DNA of 64,000 bases, from assembly GCA_947685225.1 (NCBI GenBank), contig CANTUV010000008.1:36448001-36512000 (forward strand), written 5' to 3'. Of the stretch, positions 12,000-24,400 are shown one piece after another. The stretch is from Garcia nutans. Taxonomy: Eukaryota; Streptophyta; Magnoliopsida; Malpighiales; Euphorbiaceae. The stretch's first letter is position 1. Each line of letters begins with the position of its first letter. Below the pieces are notes generated by a model. It did not search any database. It was given only the letters and a program-made list of their open reading frames with translations, and was not told the origin of the DNA. The translations under genes were made by a program, and so were the position numbers.

Positions 12000-13128
12000 A
12001 CCATACCCTAATCGACCACCTTTACCAAAATCTCTGCCACCATGACTACCTCTAACAATAGATATAGAAATTATTGTATCTGTCTGTCTATCATCTGGTG
12101 GCTCTGGACAATTTCTAATAAAATGATATGGTGATCAACATCTATAATATACTGTTGGGCCACCTATCCTTCAACAAACACCTCCATGTACTTTACCACA
12201 GTTAACAGAGGTAGGTGGAATAGAACTCTGAGTAACTGAGGCTGTAGGTCTCTGTCTCAACTGCTGTACTGATATGCCGGGTTGTCCTTGACTCCTACTA
12301 AATCTCTGAGGATATCCCCCTCGGCCTCTCTTTGATGATGAAGATCCTGCCTCACCTTGGGGTCTCCTACCTCTGCTTTCATCAACTCAGGTTGTTGTTG
12401 TAAGTCCCTGTGCTCTCTCTACACTCTTGGCAGCTGCAACTAACTGAGAGAAATCCTGATACCGGGAAACTACCTCTCAACCCCTCCTCAAACCTCCAGC
12501 ATCTATCAAACTCGTATGATATGATCCCTCTAGCATACTGGCTCAACCTGATGAACTCAATCTCATACTCAGTCACTATCCTGGTGTCCTACCTCAAACT
12601 AAGGAACTCCATCTTCTTTGCATCTTTATATTCCCTTAGAGTATACTTCTTCTCAAATTCCCATAGAAAATTAACATAGGTCAAGACCGGTGGATTAGTT
12701 GTACCATGAGGAACTGTCTTCCACCATTCATAAGCATCGCCCTGCAGAAGAGATCTAGCATAATCAAACTTCTCCTCTGGACAAGCTTGCAATTGAATGA
12801 ATACCATCTGGACTCTATCTAACCAATGATCTATTACAACAGGGTCTGTAGTGCTAACAAAATCTATGGCTCCAAATTTCCTCAATTTGTCATACTTCTG
12901 GGTCGGCAACTGCTGTTGCGGCTGCGGCTGCGGCTACTGAGCTGGAGCCTATCTTAATAACTCTACCATATGTCGTACCTAGCCCGGTAGAATCTCTTCA
13001 ACTGCTGATCCAGCTGACACAGAAGCAGACGCCTCACCAGCAGACTCAGCACAAGCTCTAACTCTATTATTATCGGAAGCAACACTCTCTACACTACCCT
13101 CTACAATCTGATACATTCGAGATGCCAT
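12000..13128 (-). pseudogene. Gag of element C
   Basis: The probable start is the ATG at 13,128-13,126 (MASRMYQIVEGS), just inside the primer-binding site. A glutamine/proline-rich stretch follows, then the gag core at 12,909-12,589 with DHWLDRVQMVF, EKFDYARSLL and YEWW. The zinc-knuckle area near 12,150 still shows the Y-R-C and RNCPEP ends but contains a stop. Gag packages the element RNA. Stops occur in the N-terminal quarter and beyond, so no full product is expected. Boundaries are approximate at the 3' side. Confidence 0.85.
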
Positions 13129-13279
13129 AACCACCTATTTTTGCAAATAGAGTAGCAATTTCCACATTAAAATCAGTAAATGCCAGTGCCAATGCATGTA
13201 TCACGATTGAAAACCATATATAAAATCCTCATTTTCTCTCTCTTTAACAACCCACCTAGGTTGAGAACCTCAAACCTAG

Positions 13280-13291
13280 GCTCTAATACCA
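13280..13291 (-). promoter_or_regulatory. Primer-binding site of element C
   Basis: On the minus strand TGGTATTAGAGC lies 7 bp after the LTR end. It matches the initiator tRNA-Met site of element D at 11 of 12 bases. Confidence 0.88.
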
Positions 13292-13298
13292 AAATAAA

Positions 13299-14133
13299 TG
13301 TAACACCCTTATACCCTATAAACATATAATACACACACTCTCAGTATGTAAGATACGTATATACGGTATAAAAATATCACAATCTGGTTTAATAAAAATT
13401 TCCATGTTTCCTTATTACTCAAAATATTTGTACAAAAACATATGCATACATATGAAAATACATAAAATTCTCACATTACTTAATTATTTAAACATCCTTT
13501 ATACAATGTATATACATGTACTCCCAAAACATTATATAAAATACATAATGTCAAAATATACTATAAAATAAAATATGTACATGCTGGCAAAGTGGCACTG
13601 ATTTGTTGTTGCACAAACACTTCAAGCTCCAATAACACAAGCCTAGACCCGATATGGTCTAGTAGAACTCTCCGGCTATACCGGATCACCCCTGTCACCT
13701 GCACAATGAGTTACAATCGTGCTAAGCCGAAGCCTAGTGGTACAAAATTTGATAATAATAAAATTCAAAAATAACAATGCCAATGCAGAATGTTTATATG
13801 TTATGCCATCACATGATATTCAAAACCACTTTTGGATATATGCTTTCATTACTTGATATTTCACACCAACACATACACAAGCATGGGCCCAAACAACTAA
13901 TAGATCATTCAAATCTTAGAGTTACCATTTTGGTCCATAATGACACCATGTGTCTAGCCCCTAAGGCAAAATACCAATGTAACAGTCCAACTAGGCCTGA
14001 GCTTATGACCAGGTCTTTTCACCTAGCCCAGCTTCAAGAACTTGTTTTTGAGATTTACGACATGGTCTTTTCATCTCAAAAATATTTTCATAGTGATGCC
14101 AAGCATCTAGCCCCATAGGCAAGTATAGGCATG
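13299..14133 (-). mobile_element. 5' LTR of element C, inner part
   Basis: This 835-bp piece runs from the TGTAACACCC terminus to the GCATG target duplicate at the left edge of element A. The LTR continues at 33,981-35,570, where the sequence picks up directly. The two parts sum to about 2,425 bp. Confidence 0.92.
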
Positions 14134-14370
14134 TGTAGACCCTTAATTTTTGACCCAGTCCGGTCCAATATATTTTATTTAGTCCAAAATAATTTTTGTG
14201 TTATCTTAATTAAATAATATTTATTTTAATATTTATTTTTTTTATAATTTTTAAAAAATTAATACAATAAAAAATAATAATAATAAATAAATAAACAAAA
14301 ATAAAAATAAAAATAAAAATTGGCGACGAAAAAATTGAAGACGAAAAAATTCATCGCCGAAAAGGTTGGA

Positions 14371-14415
14371 CGAAATGGCCTTGGGCCATTTCGCCTGCAG
14401 GAAAATCTTGCAGGC
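14371..14415. repeat. Two adjoining hairpins in the U3 region of element A
   Basis: CGAAATGGCC (14,371-14,380) and GGCCATTTCG (14,384-14,393) are exact reverse complements around a TTG loop. GCCTGCA (14,393-14,399) pairs with TGCAGGC (14,409-14,415). The 3' LTR keeps the first one as GAAATGGCC at 32,003-32,011 with GGCCATTTC at 32,014-32,022. Confidence 0.95.
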
Positions 14416-15050
14416 GAAGTGGCCTCTGGCCGCCCAGCAAGCAAGTTTTCACGACAACCCTTCACAGCAGCCCGCAACAATTTTTTTGCCAGAGAAATTT
14501 TTTCCGATGCAATTTTTTTTGAAACCAAATTCTATTTGGTTTCGGTTTCCTTTTCCTAATTAATGATAATTTCCTTAAGCAATTAAAATTAATCATCTAA
14601 ATTTGCTATAAATAAGACTAAAAACAACACAGAAAAGGAGGAAAAACTTAGGAACTATAGGACTTTAAGAAGAGAACATTCGATTTGGAAGGAGCAATAA
14701 GCAAGTTAATAATTCATCAAAGGCAGCAACCTTGCCTTTGTCCTTGTTCATCCAAGAAACAATTTTTGGTGGAACCAACAAATGAAGGTTTGAATATCTA
14801 TTCTTTTTTCTCCTCACGGTAGCTTCAATCATTAAATTGTTTCTTTTGATTCTAAAAACATTAGAGCCTTAATTCACTTTTTCTAAACCTTAGAACCTTA
14901 AATCGTCTCCTCTATTTTCAAAAACCCTAAAATTACTTTTTTGTTTCTTCTAAAACCTAAGAACCCTAATCTATTTCTTCAAAATCTTAAAACCCTAATC
15001 TACTTTCCAACTTTCCAAAACCTTAAATAGTTTTATTAATTCCCCAAAAC

Positions 15051-17498
15051 TGTAACACCCCTATATCCAATATACGTACACTATACACTACTACTTCTGT
15101 AATATACGTATACCAGATATAAGAGTGCCACGATTTATGTTAAACAACCCAATCTTTTAAAATCCAAACCAATCTTTCTCAATATACAATATAGAAAAGT
15201 TAAAGCATTCAACTTGCAAAATAGATAAAACATTCATTTAGTACGCAGCGAAAATATAAAAATATTTATAATTATATATACATTAAAAATTAAAATATTA
15301 CAAAAACATAGAATTTATACATGATTGGCAGCTCTTCTCTGATCTTTAAGTCCAAAATCAACTCTTCAAAACCTAGACTCAACGCGGTCTAGAAGAACCC
15401 TCCTGATCTACCCTGTCACCTGCGCGATGAACCACAATCGCGCTAAGCCAACGGCTTAGTGGTACAAACTACAATAACATTATATTTCAATGCAATGACA
15501 ATGTCACACAATTAAATTTTATAAATAATACATAAGAACATTATATTTCAAAACCTTACATCACCCAATGACTTATTAGCACATTCATGGAATACTACTC
15601 ACAATTTCCACATCCATACACATTACACATCATGTTGTGTTTTCATAATCTCTTTACATATATATATCTCATTCCATATTCACATTAAAGCAGAGACAAG
15701 CATGGGCCCAAAAAGAATTTAATATGATATTCAAAGTTCAGAGTTATTGCTTTAGTCCATAATCACAATCATTAAGCCCGTAGGCGATATATATATCTCT
15801 ATCCATGGATAGTGTAACAGACCCAGTCTCTTGGACCTCAACCTGACTAGACCCCAGGTGATCCTCAACTCGGCAAGACTGTTACTGTTTTTGAGGCTTA
15901 CGACCCAGTCTTTTCACCCAAAAAACATCATATTTCACATATTTCACATTTTTCGACTGGTATCGGCTTACGACCTGGTCTTTTCACCTATCCAGTGATT
16001 CATAGGCATGCCGCCAAACCCAGAACTCTGAAAATTGAATAACATATTAAGCACACAATTATTTCAATTATCTCTTTAACAATCTCTTTCTCAATTCATT
16101 TCTCATTTCATTATCAATTCTATTTCTCATTTCATATTCCATAATCAAATAGACAATCATGCCCTCAATCATTTCATTTGCACTACCATAGCCAACCACA
16201 ATGGTGTCATTTCTTATCATATCTTAATTCACTTTAAGGCAATTCATCATTCAAGTATACATAATCAATTACATTGAACATACATTTTGAATGCTCATCA
16301 TAACATTAATCAAGTGTATCAATTATGCAATAACTTACTTAACATATTTACAACCAAATATGCTAAATCACAAAATCATGTAAATGTATGCAACCATGTA
16401 GTTTGTACTTACCTCAAGGACAACTCACACAAATCTATACACTTCCTCTTCCAAGAATCCACAACACTCAAGTTAGGGCAAATCAACCTCTTAACAACCT
16501 AATCCAAAAAGAAACACATACACACTTAATACAATTTCACAAGAATTCCAATACAATTATTCACTTATTAACCTCAAACTAGACCCATAGATCACAAATT
16601 ACAAATCAACATCTCTCTCTAAGACCCCACGGTCGTGGCCTCCCAACCCCCACGGGCGTGGGTTACCAAATGGTTCTGCCTTCCTTGCTCCAAATCCCCA
16701 CGGCCATGGCTTCCAATGGCCACGGTAGTGGCAGCCAAGGGCCACGGGCGTGGCATCCAAGATGCTTCTATTTCGGACCAAACCCATGTATTCTATGCTT
16801 CTAACTTCAAAAAACACAAACAACTTGAAGATCTACAAAAATAATTAAGCAAACTCAACATCTACAACAATAATCAACTCAAAACCCTAACACAAACACA
16901 ACTCACACACTTCCAACACCAACCTAACTTCTTATCTTCAATTCAATTCCAACACTCTCAAACATACTATAATCAAACATAATCACACTTTCACATATCA
17001 ACAATCAAACTCAATTACAACTCAAAATAAAACAAGGGAAATCAAGAGAGAACTTACCAACAATGATGAAACTTCTTGAATTTCCAACTTGATTACTTGA
17101 ATCTTCCTTCAATTTTGAGCTTGGAACACAAAACTCTCTCTTGCTCTCTTGTCTTAGTGATGCCCGGTCAAGAAAGGAAAAGAAGAAGAAAATGAGACAA
17201 AGTCAAACACTCTTCTCCACTTAAACCTCCTCCAAGCAAAAAAATAATAAAATAATCCAATTAATTCTCTTCCATTCATTTTAATTTCCTTTTTAATTAA
17301 TTCCATTAATAATAAAAATAAAATATCTTCTTTTAACCATCACATATTGACTTCTATATGTTATATATATTTCCATATTTACAACATATACACTCTCCCT
17401 TAAATTCTTTTTTCTTTCCAATTAAACACATATATTAAATCAAAATAAATCAACAATAAATATTCCAAAACTTTTAGGGCATACTTTGGGATATTACA
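15051..17498 (-). mobile_element. Solo LTR of Tekay type inside the 5' LTR of A
   Basis: The ends are TGTAACACCC and GGGATATTACA on the plus strand, as in element C. The flanking 5-mers are identical: AAAAC at 15,046-15,050 and 17,499-17,503. The 3' LTR of A lacks this 2.45-kb block and reads straight through (CCCCAAAACCTTAATC near 32,700). No internal region is present. It is a relative of the C LTR, not a copy: the ends and several blocks match, the middle does not. Confidence 0.96.
16627..16753. repeat. Array of five CCACGG-nn-GTGG-type dyads
   Basis: Five 12-bp dyads of the form CCACGGGCGTGG lie at 16,627, 16,650, 16,698, 16,720 and 16,742. Four repeats are near-palindromic and the spacing is about 22-23 bp, or twice that once. 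The GC-rich array stands out from an A+T-rich LTR. Confidence 0.9.
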
Positions 17499-18479
17499 AA
17501 AACCTTAATCTGCTTTCCAATTTTTCAAAACCTTAAAACACTAAATTGATCCTCTATTCCAAAAAACCCTAAAAAATACTTTCTGTTTCCAAAAACCTTA
17601 AATCGTCTTGCCTATTTCCCTAAAGCGTTATAAAACTATAAACTGTTTTTTGAAATCCTAAAACCAAAACATGTTTTCCAAAACACCAAAACCCTAATTC
17701 TCTCAAAACCAAAACCGTAAACCCTAATTTTCCTAAACCCTAATCCTTTAAACCTTTAAACCTTATAAACCTAAATATTAAAATTCAACACAGCAAGCCT
17801 AAAAACAACAATCCAGTAGCTAATAATCATAAACCTAATGTTTTAAAGTATCCAAACCCTAATTTTATGATTTTACTCATCAAACACTAATTTGGTTAAT
17901 CAAAGAACTTTATCAATCTCTTAAATTATAAACTTTAATCCATTTCAATTCCCTTAAAACTTACAGTAGCATAAACCTTAATATATTAAAATCCCAAAAT
18001 CTTAAATATTAATTAAAGAACTTTAAATGGAAACAGTAAACGTCAATTGTATCTTTACTTGCTTTATTTGATTATGTAGTCTATTATAAGCTTTGATTTA
18101 TTTGCAATGCTTTATTTAATTTATCGTGGATGGATGTTTATTTTATATTTTGGTGATATCTTTGATGAATGATTTATTTATGATGAATGCTTATTTACTT
18201 TATCGATTTATTTAGATTTTCAAATGTTGTAAGAGGTATGTTTCCACTTTTTGGGTACCTCGTTAATTAAGTTCCATGTAATTTAAATTACTTTTATATT
18301 TTGGACCAATGTAAAGGACATGTTTCTACCTTTTGGTGGGTGTCCTATTAGTTTAGACATGGATGATGTAAGGGCATGTTTCCATCTTTGGATGGATGCC
18401 CATTTATTTGCTTTGTTTGGATATTGCTTTGATTTTAATATAATGATGCTTTATTTCAATTGCTGCGTGTAATATTGAT

Positions 18480-18789
18480 AATATTGTTATATTTAAGAAT
18501 TTTATAATATTAAGACCTGTAAAGGAGGTCGGGTCTAATGAATAGGCGTTGTGGGGGTGCTGGGCCATTTCTCACCTTCCCCATACGTACCTAACTTTCC
18601 GAACCCCTTATGGGGTTGGGGATTCCTTAGGAATCGAGTCATCCACCCCTTTCTTTTTCCCGGCCCATCCGGGTGGCGACTCCATTTTCTCTAGACCTAG
18701 ATCCGTGTTCTCTAAGTCCCCGAGCCTAAACAGTGCCGAAGTCGCAAGAACCATTCCACCGGGAGTGGGGGCAAAAATTCCCTCTCACA
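18480..18789 (+). other. Conserved 3' block of the Tat LTR
   Basis: The last 300 bp are far better conserved among the Tat LTRs here (also 1,014-1,290, 3,691-3,990, 33,660-33,975, 53,440-53,718) than the rest. The block includes a GGTTC-CAAT-GAACC hairpin (clear at 33,714-33,731, decayed here), the GATTCC-TTA-GGAATC hairpin, a TGGCGACTCCA motif at 18,674-18,684, and a guanine-rich end. Its place suggests the R/U5 part of the LTR. Confidence 0.75.
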
Positions 18790-18790
18790 A

Positions 18791-18808
18791 TAGCGACTCC
18801 ACTGGGGA
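18791..18808 (+). promoter_or_regulatory. Primer-binding site of element A
   Basis: TAGCGACTCCACTGGGGA begins 1 bp after the LTR. It differs at one base from the site of element B (TGGCGACTCCACTGGGGA). From family knowledge this is the tRNA-Arg type reported for Ogre elements; the tRNA match was not checked. Confidence 0.85.
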
Positions 18809-19922
18809 TAAGAGAAGTTGATTCTATTCTTTCTTATAATGATATTATCTATTGCATCATTTAGATTGCATTGTATGCATGAGTTAGGATGCCCGTGTTA
18901 CCCGTGTTGTGTTATGTAAGGGATACCATACTTTCACTCAAGGTATGGAGATCGAGCATGGCATAACCACTCATAGCCTCATACCATTTGGTATATACTT
19001 GCTATGGGAACCTAAGCCTTTTTACTCAAAGACTAAAGCTCATGTAATTCGCCTAGTTACTTTCCTTAGGTTTTACCCCAAATGTATGTTGTTTGACTAT
19101 GGTTAATTTACCTTAGCTTAAATAATGGCTTATTTGGTTTGTTCTTTTTTCTAATATGACCTAAGTACAGTGTAAGCTCAAAATAAATTTTTCTTTAAAG
19201 TCCAAAAGACCAAAGTAATTTTCAAAACTTTTCAAGATGGTCTTTTGACATAAAACTTTTCTAAAAACAAATAAAAAATTCTTTTACTCATGACCCAAAT
19301 ACTAAGCCCAAAATCCATTTTTTCTAAAATCTTTTTACAATGGGCTTAGGAATAAAATTTTCTTACAAAGAGCTTACAAGTATTTAGGCCAATTATGAAA
19401 TACCAAAAATCAATTGTGAGCCTAGTTTATACTAAGAATAATTAACCATGGCCTTGTTTTTGGCATGAACCATTAGTTACTTTTTTCAAGTGAGAAATCT
19501 ATCTATAATAAACTTCTTAATTTAGTTTTAATCCAAAAGCTACTTTAGTTGGATAAATGGATTAAAACCTAATTAATGGGAATTATTATGAACTGATTTC
19601 CATTTTCAAAAACATAACTATTGGTTGAAACGTCCGAGAAAAATATTCGAAAACAAGGTACCCCATGTTGGTATTTTGTTAACCATATACCTAGGAAAAG
19701 AGACTCGCCATTCATGTGTGGATGTTATAAGGTTGGAAGGGACGTTCTACTTATCTTTGTTAATTTTTTATGCATACATGCATACATACATTTGCATCTC
19801 ATATCATTAATCCTCTCTGGCTCACAGCCCTGGATTACGACAGTTCAAAAGCTTACCAAAATCCGACCTACGCTGGAGATGAAGTATCTAGCAATGACTC
19901 AATCACTTGCTCACCAAAAATA
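18809..19922 (+). mobile_element. Untranslated leader of element A
   Basis: About 1.1 kb between the primer-binding site and gag. Short open frames in it are not conserved in the A2 copy. The reading frame is open for 51 codons upstream of the gag ATG, but I saw no domain there. Confidence 0.75.
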
Positions 19923-21211
19923 ATGGATCCCGAACAAATTCAAAGAATGGTGGATGATGCCCTCAATGCCAAGATGGAAGAAATAAAAGAGGCACTAGCT
20001 GAGACCATGAAGAACCAATTGACTGTAATTTTAGAAAACCATGCCGAAGCATCTGCTAGCACTAAGAAGCCAAGGGACAAAGGGAAAACTAAAGTTGGTG
20101 AAGTGGTTTTTGATGATGAAAAGGTGATCATTGATGATGATGATGATTGGGCTCAATACTACCAAGATGCTCAAGAGAAGAAGAAAGAACCAAAGATTAT
20201 TGAAAGGACAACTATGGAGAAGATCGAAACTTCTGATGTTGAAAAGATGATTGCGGACTTAGAAAAGAAATTTGAGAAGAAACTAAAAACCAAGGAAATG
20301 TCTGAAGTTGACAAATTATTTGAGCTAGATGAAGAAGTTTCGTACAAGTTCAAGATGCCATCTTTCACAAAGTTTGATGGAATAAAAAATCCTCAACTCC
20401 ATGTGAAGCAGTATATCACTGCTATGCAGTCTGCCCGAGCTATTAAGGCTCAAACTCTAAGGCACTTCATGCTCTCATTGGACCCTGTTGTCCAAAATTG
20501 GTTCAATACCTTGGATGATGGAACACAAAAGAGTTGGGATTTGCTATACAAGACCTTCATCCAGCAATATGGATATAATGTAGAGATGGAGGTTACCTTA
20601 ATGGAAGTGGAGTCCATTAGGCAAAGGTCGAATGAGAATTTTGTGGATTATGTTAAGAGATGGAGAAACAAGGCTGCTTTGCTCAAGAAGAGGCTGATGA
20701 ATATGATCAAATAAGGATGATTGTGAGAGGGGTGTTGCCTAGTCTTCGTGAGAGGATGTCTCATACACTTATCCGCGATTTTAAAGATCTTCTCCAAGCT
20801 GGTCTGCAAATTGAAGAATGGGAAAGAGAGAAGAACTGTTTTTCAACAAGAACGAATGAAAAAGGGAACTATCAATCTGGTAGCCAAAGCATGCAAAAGG
20901 TAGTCGGTGTTAACGCTATTAGCCAAGGAACAAGGAGATAGGTTTCAGAATTGGGGAAACCGACGTCTTGGGTTCTCAATAAGGTTCAAAGGAAGGGATT
21001 GCTACAACCCTTAAATCCTCATCCTTTGCCTAATCCTCTCCCACCTAATTTCAACACTAAAGTATTTTGTCAATTTCATCAAATGCAAGGGCATGACACG
21101 GATAGATGTGTGAGATTGAGGCATGAAATCCAAAATCTAATTGATAGTGGGAAGCTGCCCAAGCCCAATGAGCCAAACACCAAAGACAAACCCATTACCG
21201 AAGTTCAATAG
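19923..21211 (+). pseudogene. Gag of element A
   Basis: Gag forms the particle and binds RNA. The ATG at 19,923 (MDPEQIQRMVDDALN) was chosen because the A2 copy starts at the same place. An acidic lysine-rich region follows, then the core at 20,350-20,680 (KMPSFTKFDGIKNP, LDPVVQNWFNTL, YVKRWRNKA). A frame change near 20,690 moves the core end into another frame (EYDQIRMIVRGVLPSLRERM), and a stop follows at 20,939-20,941. The zinc knuckle at about 21,067-21,110 reads C-x2-H-x4-H-x4-C (CQFHQMQGHDTDRC), the Tat form. The stop at 21,209-21,211 ends this part. Confidence 0.9.
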
Positions 21212-21620
21212 GGTACCTCCACCGGTAACCTTCATGATTGGAGGAGGTTTGCATGAAGATTTTGTCATGTCTTCTTTTCAAGATGTGGGTGGAGAAGCAA
21301 CCAAAGAAGAAGAGGTATTTAGTGAAATTAAATAAGCTATGGTGGGTAAAGAAGTAGCAATTTGTGTTGTCAATGGGTTTTGGGATTCAAGCAATAGTAA
21401 TGATGATCTTGTATCCAAGAAAGAGGAATGGACTTGGTCCGAGCTTGAAGAGGATAAAGTAAGGAACATTAGATCCTGTAAACCTTATGCAAGGCCACCA
21501 CCTAAGGAGGTAGAAACTAATAAGGGGAAGGAAGTTGAAGTAGGGAATAAAGAAGAGGAAGATGATGCTGTACTCAAACAATTGAAAAGAACCCAAGCAA
21601 GTGTTAGCATTTAGGACTTA
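21212..21620 (+). pseudogene. Gag-protease linker of element A
   Basis: Low-complexity acidic region with KEEEVFSEIK before a stop at 21,333-21,335 and a long glutamate/lysine stretch after it. The end shows LKRTQASVSI, matching LKQTQAKVSI in element B at 57,640-57,672. Stops at 21,333 and 21,612 break it. The linker has no known enzymatic role. Confidence 0.7.
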
Positions 21621-22187
21621 TTGGCTACTTCTAAAAAGCATCGAGAAACAATGGCCAAGGCCTTAGCTAGCATGCCAATTTCTACCTCCACAACACCAGA
21701 TGAGCTGATCAACTTTATAAAAATTGGAGGAGTAATGAAATGTGAAGATATTCAAGAGAAGAGCGGAGTTAATATGGAAGCGGTTTTTTTCTCAGACGCA
21801 GATTTACCGGAAGAGGGGAGAGATCACATCCGCCCTCTCTTTATCAAAATAGAAGTCAAAGGGAAAAGGACTCCATGTGTTATGGTCGATGATGGGTTTG
21901 CCATAAATGTTTGTCCACTTAAGATATTGCCAAAGCTAGCCATGTCAACAAGGGATCTAAACCCGACCGAGGTAACCATTCGGGCTTATGACAACACTAA
22001 GAGACATGCCGAAGGAACTTTCAAAGCTGCTGTCAAGGTTGGTCCAATTGAATCTATTGTTGAATTTGTTGTTTTGGACATACCTTTTACCTTTGCGTTA
22101 ATCTTAGGATGACCATGGTTTCATCCTCTGGGTGGAGTTCCTTCCACCCTTCATCAAAAGATCAAGTTCCCTAACGGAGATGAGACA
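21621..22187 (+). pseudogene. Aspartic protease of element A
   Basis: The protease would cut the Gag-Pol precursor. The domain shows FSDADLPEEGRDH, then the catalytic loop VMVDDGFAINVCPL, AYDNTKR and the closing LILG motif followed by a stop at 22,110-22,112 and PWFHPLGGVPSTLHQK. Element B has DNGSTLNVCPL at the same place, so the serine next to the catalytic D-x-G is replaced by phenylalanine here. The stop right after LILG and the altered loop point to an inactive protein. Confidence 0.88.
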
Positions 22188-23130
22188 GTGGTCATCGAGG
22201 CTGAAGATAATGAGATTGTTAACGCTCTAATTATTGAGAGGCCTCTCAATGGTTTCCAAGTAGCTACAATTTATGAGGATGAAGTAGTGGACTCCAAAGT
22301 CTTGAATATGATGAAGAGCATGAACTACCTTCCTAGAGCTAGTCTTGGAAAGGGAAAAGCCGGTTTGACAAAGTTGCCAGATTTTAAAACTCAAACTTCC
22401 AAGAAGGGGTTGGGATATGATGAAGCCAACAATGCCCAACCAAAGAAGAATGAGAAGATGAACTTCCCACCACTTAAAGAAATCTTTGTCAAAGCTCCAG
22501 ACATGGGACCACTCCAAGGAAAGCCCGAGCCAATCATGTTCATGGGAAAGTTGATCCCGGGTTTTAAAATTTTTATAGATGTTGCCGAGCTAGTGGAGCA
22601 AGTAAAGAAAGAGCTCACCCTACCAGCTAATAAAGAATCCAATCCGGAAGAGAAGAAGGAATCTGTCCTGAAAGCCGAGACTCTGGAGGAGATTGCTGCC
22701 CTAGTTGAAGAAAAGTTTGAAGACATTCTGCCTTATGATTTTGAGAATAATGATTTTGATTTTGATTTTAATTTGTTTGCTTTGTATGAGGATGATGATG
22801 TTTTCTTTTCCAAAATGAATGCAATAAAGTCTAATTTTGCTTACTTGTATGATGTTTCTCCTGATGATTGCATACATTCAAATAGCATTTGCATGAGCAT
22901 CTTTAATATTAATTCTGTTAACACACAATCATTAAATTTGGGAACAACCAAAAATCCTAAAAACATTTGCATAACATCTGACCTTACTCCTGATGAGAGA
23001 GAGAGAGATTTGAAAAAATATTCAAAATATATGAAGAAGTATTTGCTTGGTCTTATGAGGATATGCCTGGTATAGATCGTGACATAGCCGAACATCATTA
23101 CACTCACATGAAACCTATCAAACAAAAGCT
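22188..23130 (+). pseudogene. Protease-to-polymerase linker of element A
   Basis: An open frame of 295 codons from 22,188 has the GKGKAGLTKLPDFKTQTS and GLGYDEANN words and MGKLIPGFKIFIDVAE, which correspond in order to the B sequence around 58,500-58,740 (FGLGYKPTD, LPGFEMFADVA). An acidic segment follows. The frame is lost near 23,030-23,075, where the start of the reverse transcriptase (FAWSYEDMPGID) continues in another frame. Confidence 0.75.
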
Positions 23131-24400
23131 TAGGTGATTAAGACCTGAGTGGGCTGAATTGGTTAAAGAAGAGGTCACTAAACAAATACAAGTGAAGTTC
23201 CTTAAAGTGATAGAATATCCAGATTGGCTAGCCAACATAGTTCCCGTGCCAAAGAAAGATGGAAGAATAAGGGTATGTGTGGATTATAAAGATTTAAACA
23301 AGGCTTCCCCTAAAGATGATTTTCCTTTACCCCATATAGATGTTCTCATTGATAGTGCAACCTCTAGCATGCTACACTCATTTTGTAGATGGATTTTCCG
23401 GATACAACCAAGTGTTAATGGCCCAAGAGGATAAAGCCAAAACTGCTTTTATTACTACATGGGGTATATTTTGTTATAGGGTGATGCTGTTCGGCTTAAA
23501 AAATGCTAGAGCAACCTATCAAAGGATGGCCACCACACTGTTTCATGACATGATGCACAAAGAAGTTGAAGTATATGTTGATGATATGATGGTAAAATCA
23601 GATACAAGGGAACAACATTTCCAAAACTTAGAATTATTCTTCGATAGAGCTTTGAAATATAAGCTAAGATTAAACCCGAAGAAGTTTGTGTTTGGGGTTA
23701 CCTCAGGCAAATTATTGGGACATGTGATTGGTCTGAATGGCATTGAGATTGATCCTGACAAAGTTAAGGATATCAGGGATATGCCAGCCCTAAAGACGGA
23801 GAGAGAAGTCCGGGGATTCATTGGTAAATTGCAATACATTAGCAGATTCATAGCAAAGCTCACAACAATCTGTGAGCCTATCTTCAAATTGCTTAAAAAG
23901 AATCAGCCGGTCATATGGAATGAAGAGTGTCAAAAGGCCTTTGAGCGAATAAAAGAATATTTGTTGAATCCACCTGTTTTAAAACCACCTAAACCCAGCA
24001 AACCTCTATTACTATACTTAGCAGTAGAAGAAGAGTCAATAGGAGCCATGCTAGCCCAAGCAGATGAGTCAGGGATTGAGCATGTAGTTTACTACTTGAG
24101 TAGAAAGCTCCTACCTTATGAAATTAAGTATAGTATCATTGAAAAGACCTGTATAGTGGTGGTTTGGTCTTCTAAGAAGTTGCGACATTACTTTTAATCG
24201 TATAGTGTGCAAGCAATTTCCAGGTTGGATCCAATGGAATACTTAAGGGAGACACCCTCTTTAATTGGAAAGTACGGTCGATGGTTGATAATATTAGAAG
24301 AATTTGAGATTGAATATGTAACTAGGAAAATAATCAAATGTAGAATGGTGGCAGAATTCCTGGCCCAACAGCCATTACCAGATAGCGAAGAGGTAATCTT
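23131..24400 (+). pseudogene. Reverse transcriptase and RNase H of element A
   Basis: The polymerase reads LRPEWAELVKEEV, then WLANIVPVPKKDGRIRVCVD and KDDFPLPHIDVLID up to a frame change near 23,370. It continues with SGYNQVLMAQEDKAKTAF, YQRMATTLFHDMMHK and the catalytic YVDDMMVKS at 23,572-23,598. The connection and first RNase H follow (QKAFERIKEYLL, KPLLLYLAV, YYLSRKLLPYE), and a stop at 24,195-24,197 ends the frame at KLRHYF. A stop near 23,136 precedes the domain. The catalytic YVDD is intact but the gene as a whole cannot be read through. Confidence 0.93.

Larger units (their letters stand above)
14134..18789 (+). mobile_element. 5' LTR of element A (split by a solo LTR)
   Basis: It starts TGTAGACCC and ends CTCACA. 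After removing the solo LTR and one target duplicate it is 2,203 bp, against 2,208 bp for the 3' LTR. The two copies differ clearly in the first 400 bp and are more alike later. Many AAACCCTAA-like words lie between about 14,880 and 17,760. Confidence 0.95.

Noticed and set aside
14259..14563. Overlapping small ORFs on both strands
   Set aside because: They arise from the GC-rich hairpin region of the LTR of A. The same ORFs at 31,860-32,087 follow from LTR identity.
16599..16823. Small protein rich in G, W and R on the minus strand
   Set aside because: It is the translation of the CCACGGGCGTGG dyad array and has no start context or domain.
18549..18821. Protein-coding gene of 90 codons
   Set aside because: It lies across the conserved LTR end block and the primer-binding site of element A and has no conserved protein features; the same DNA in other LTRs is not open.
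22391..22726. Serine/phenylalanine-rich minus-strand ORF
   Set aside because: It is the shadow of the acidic linker of element A in another frame.
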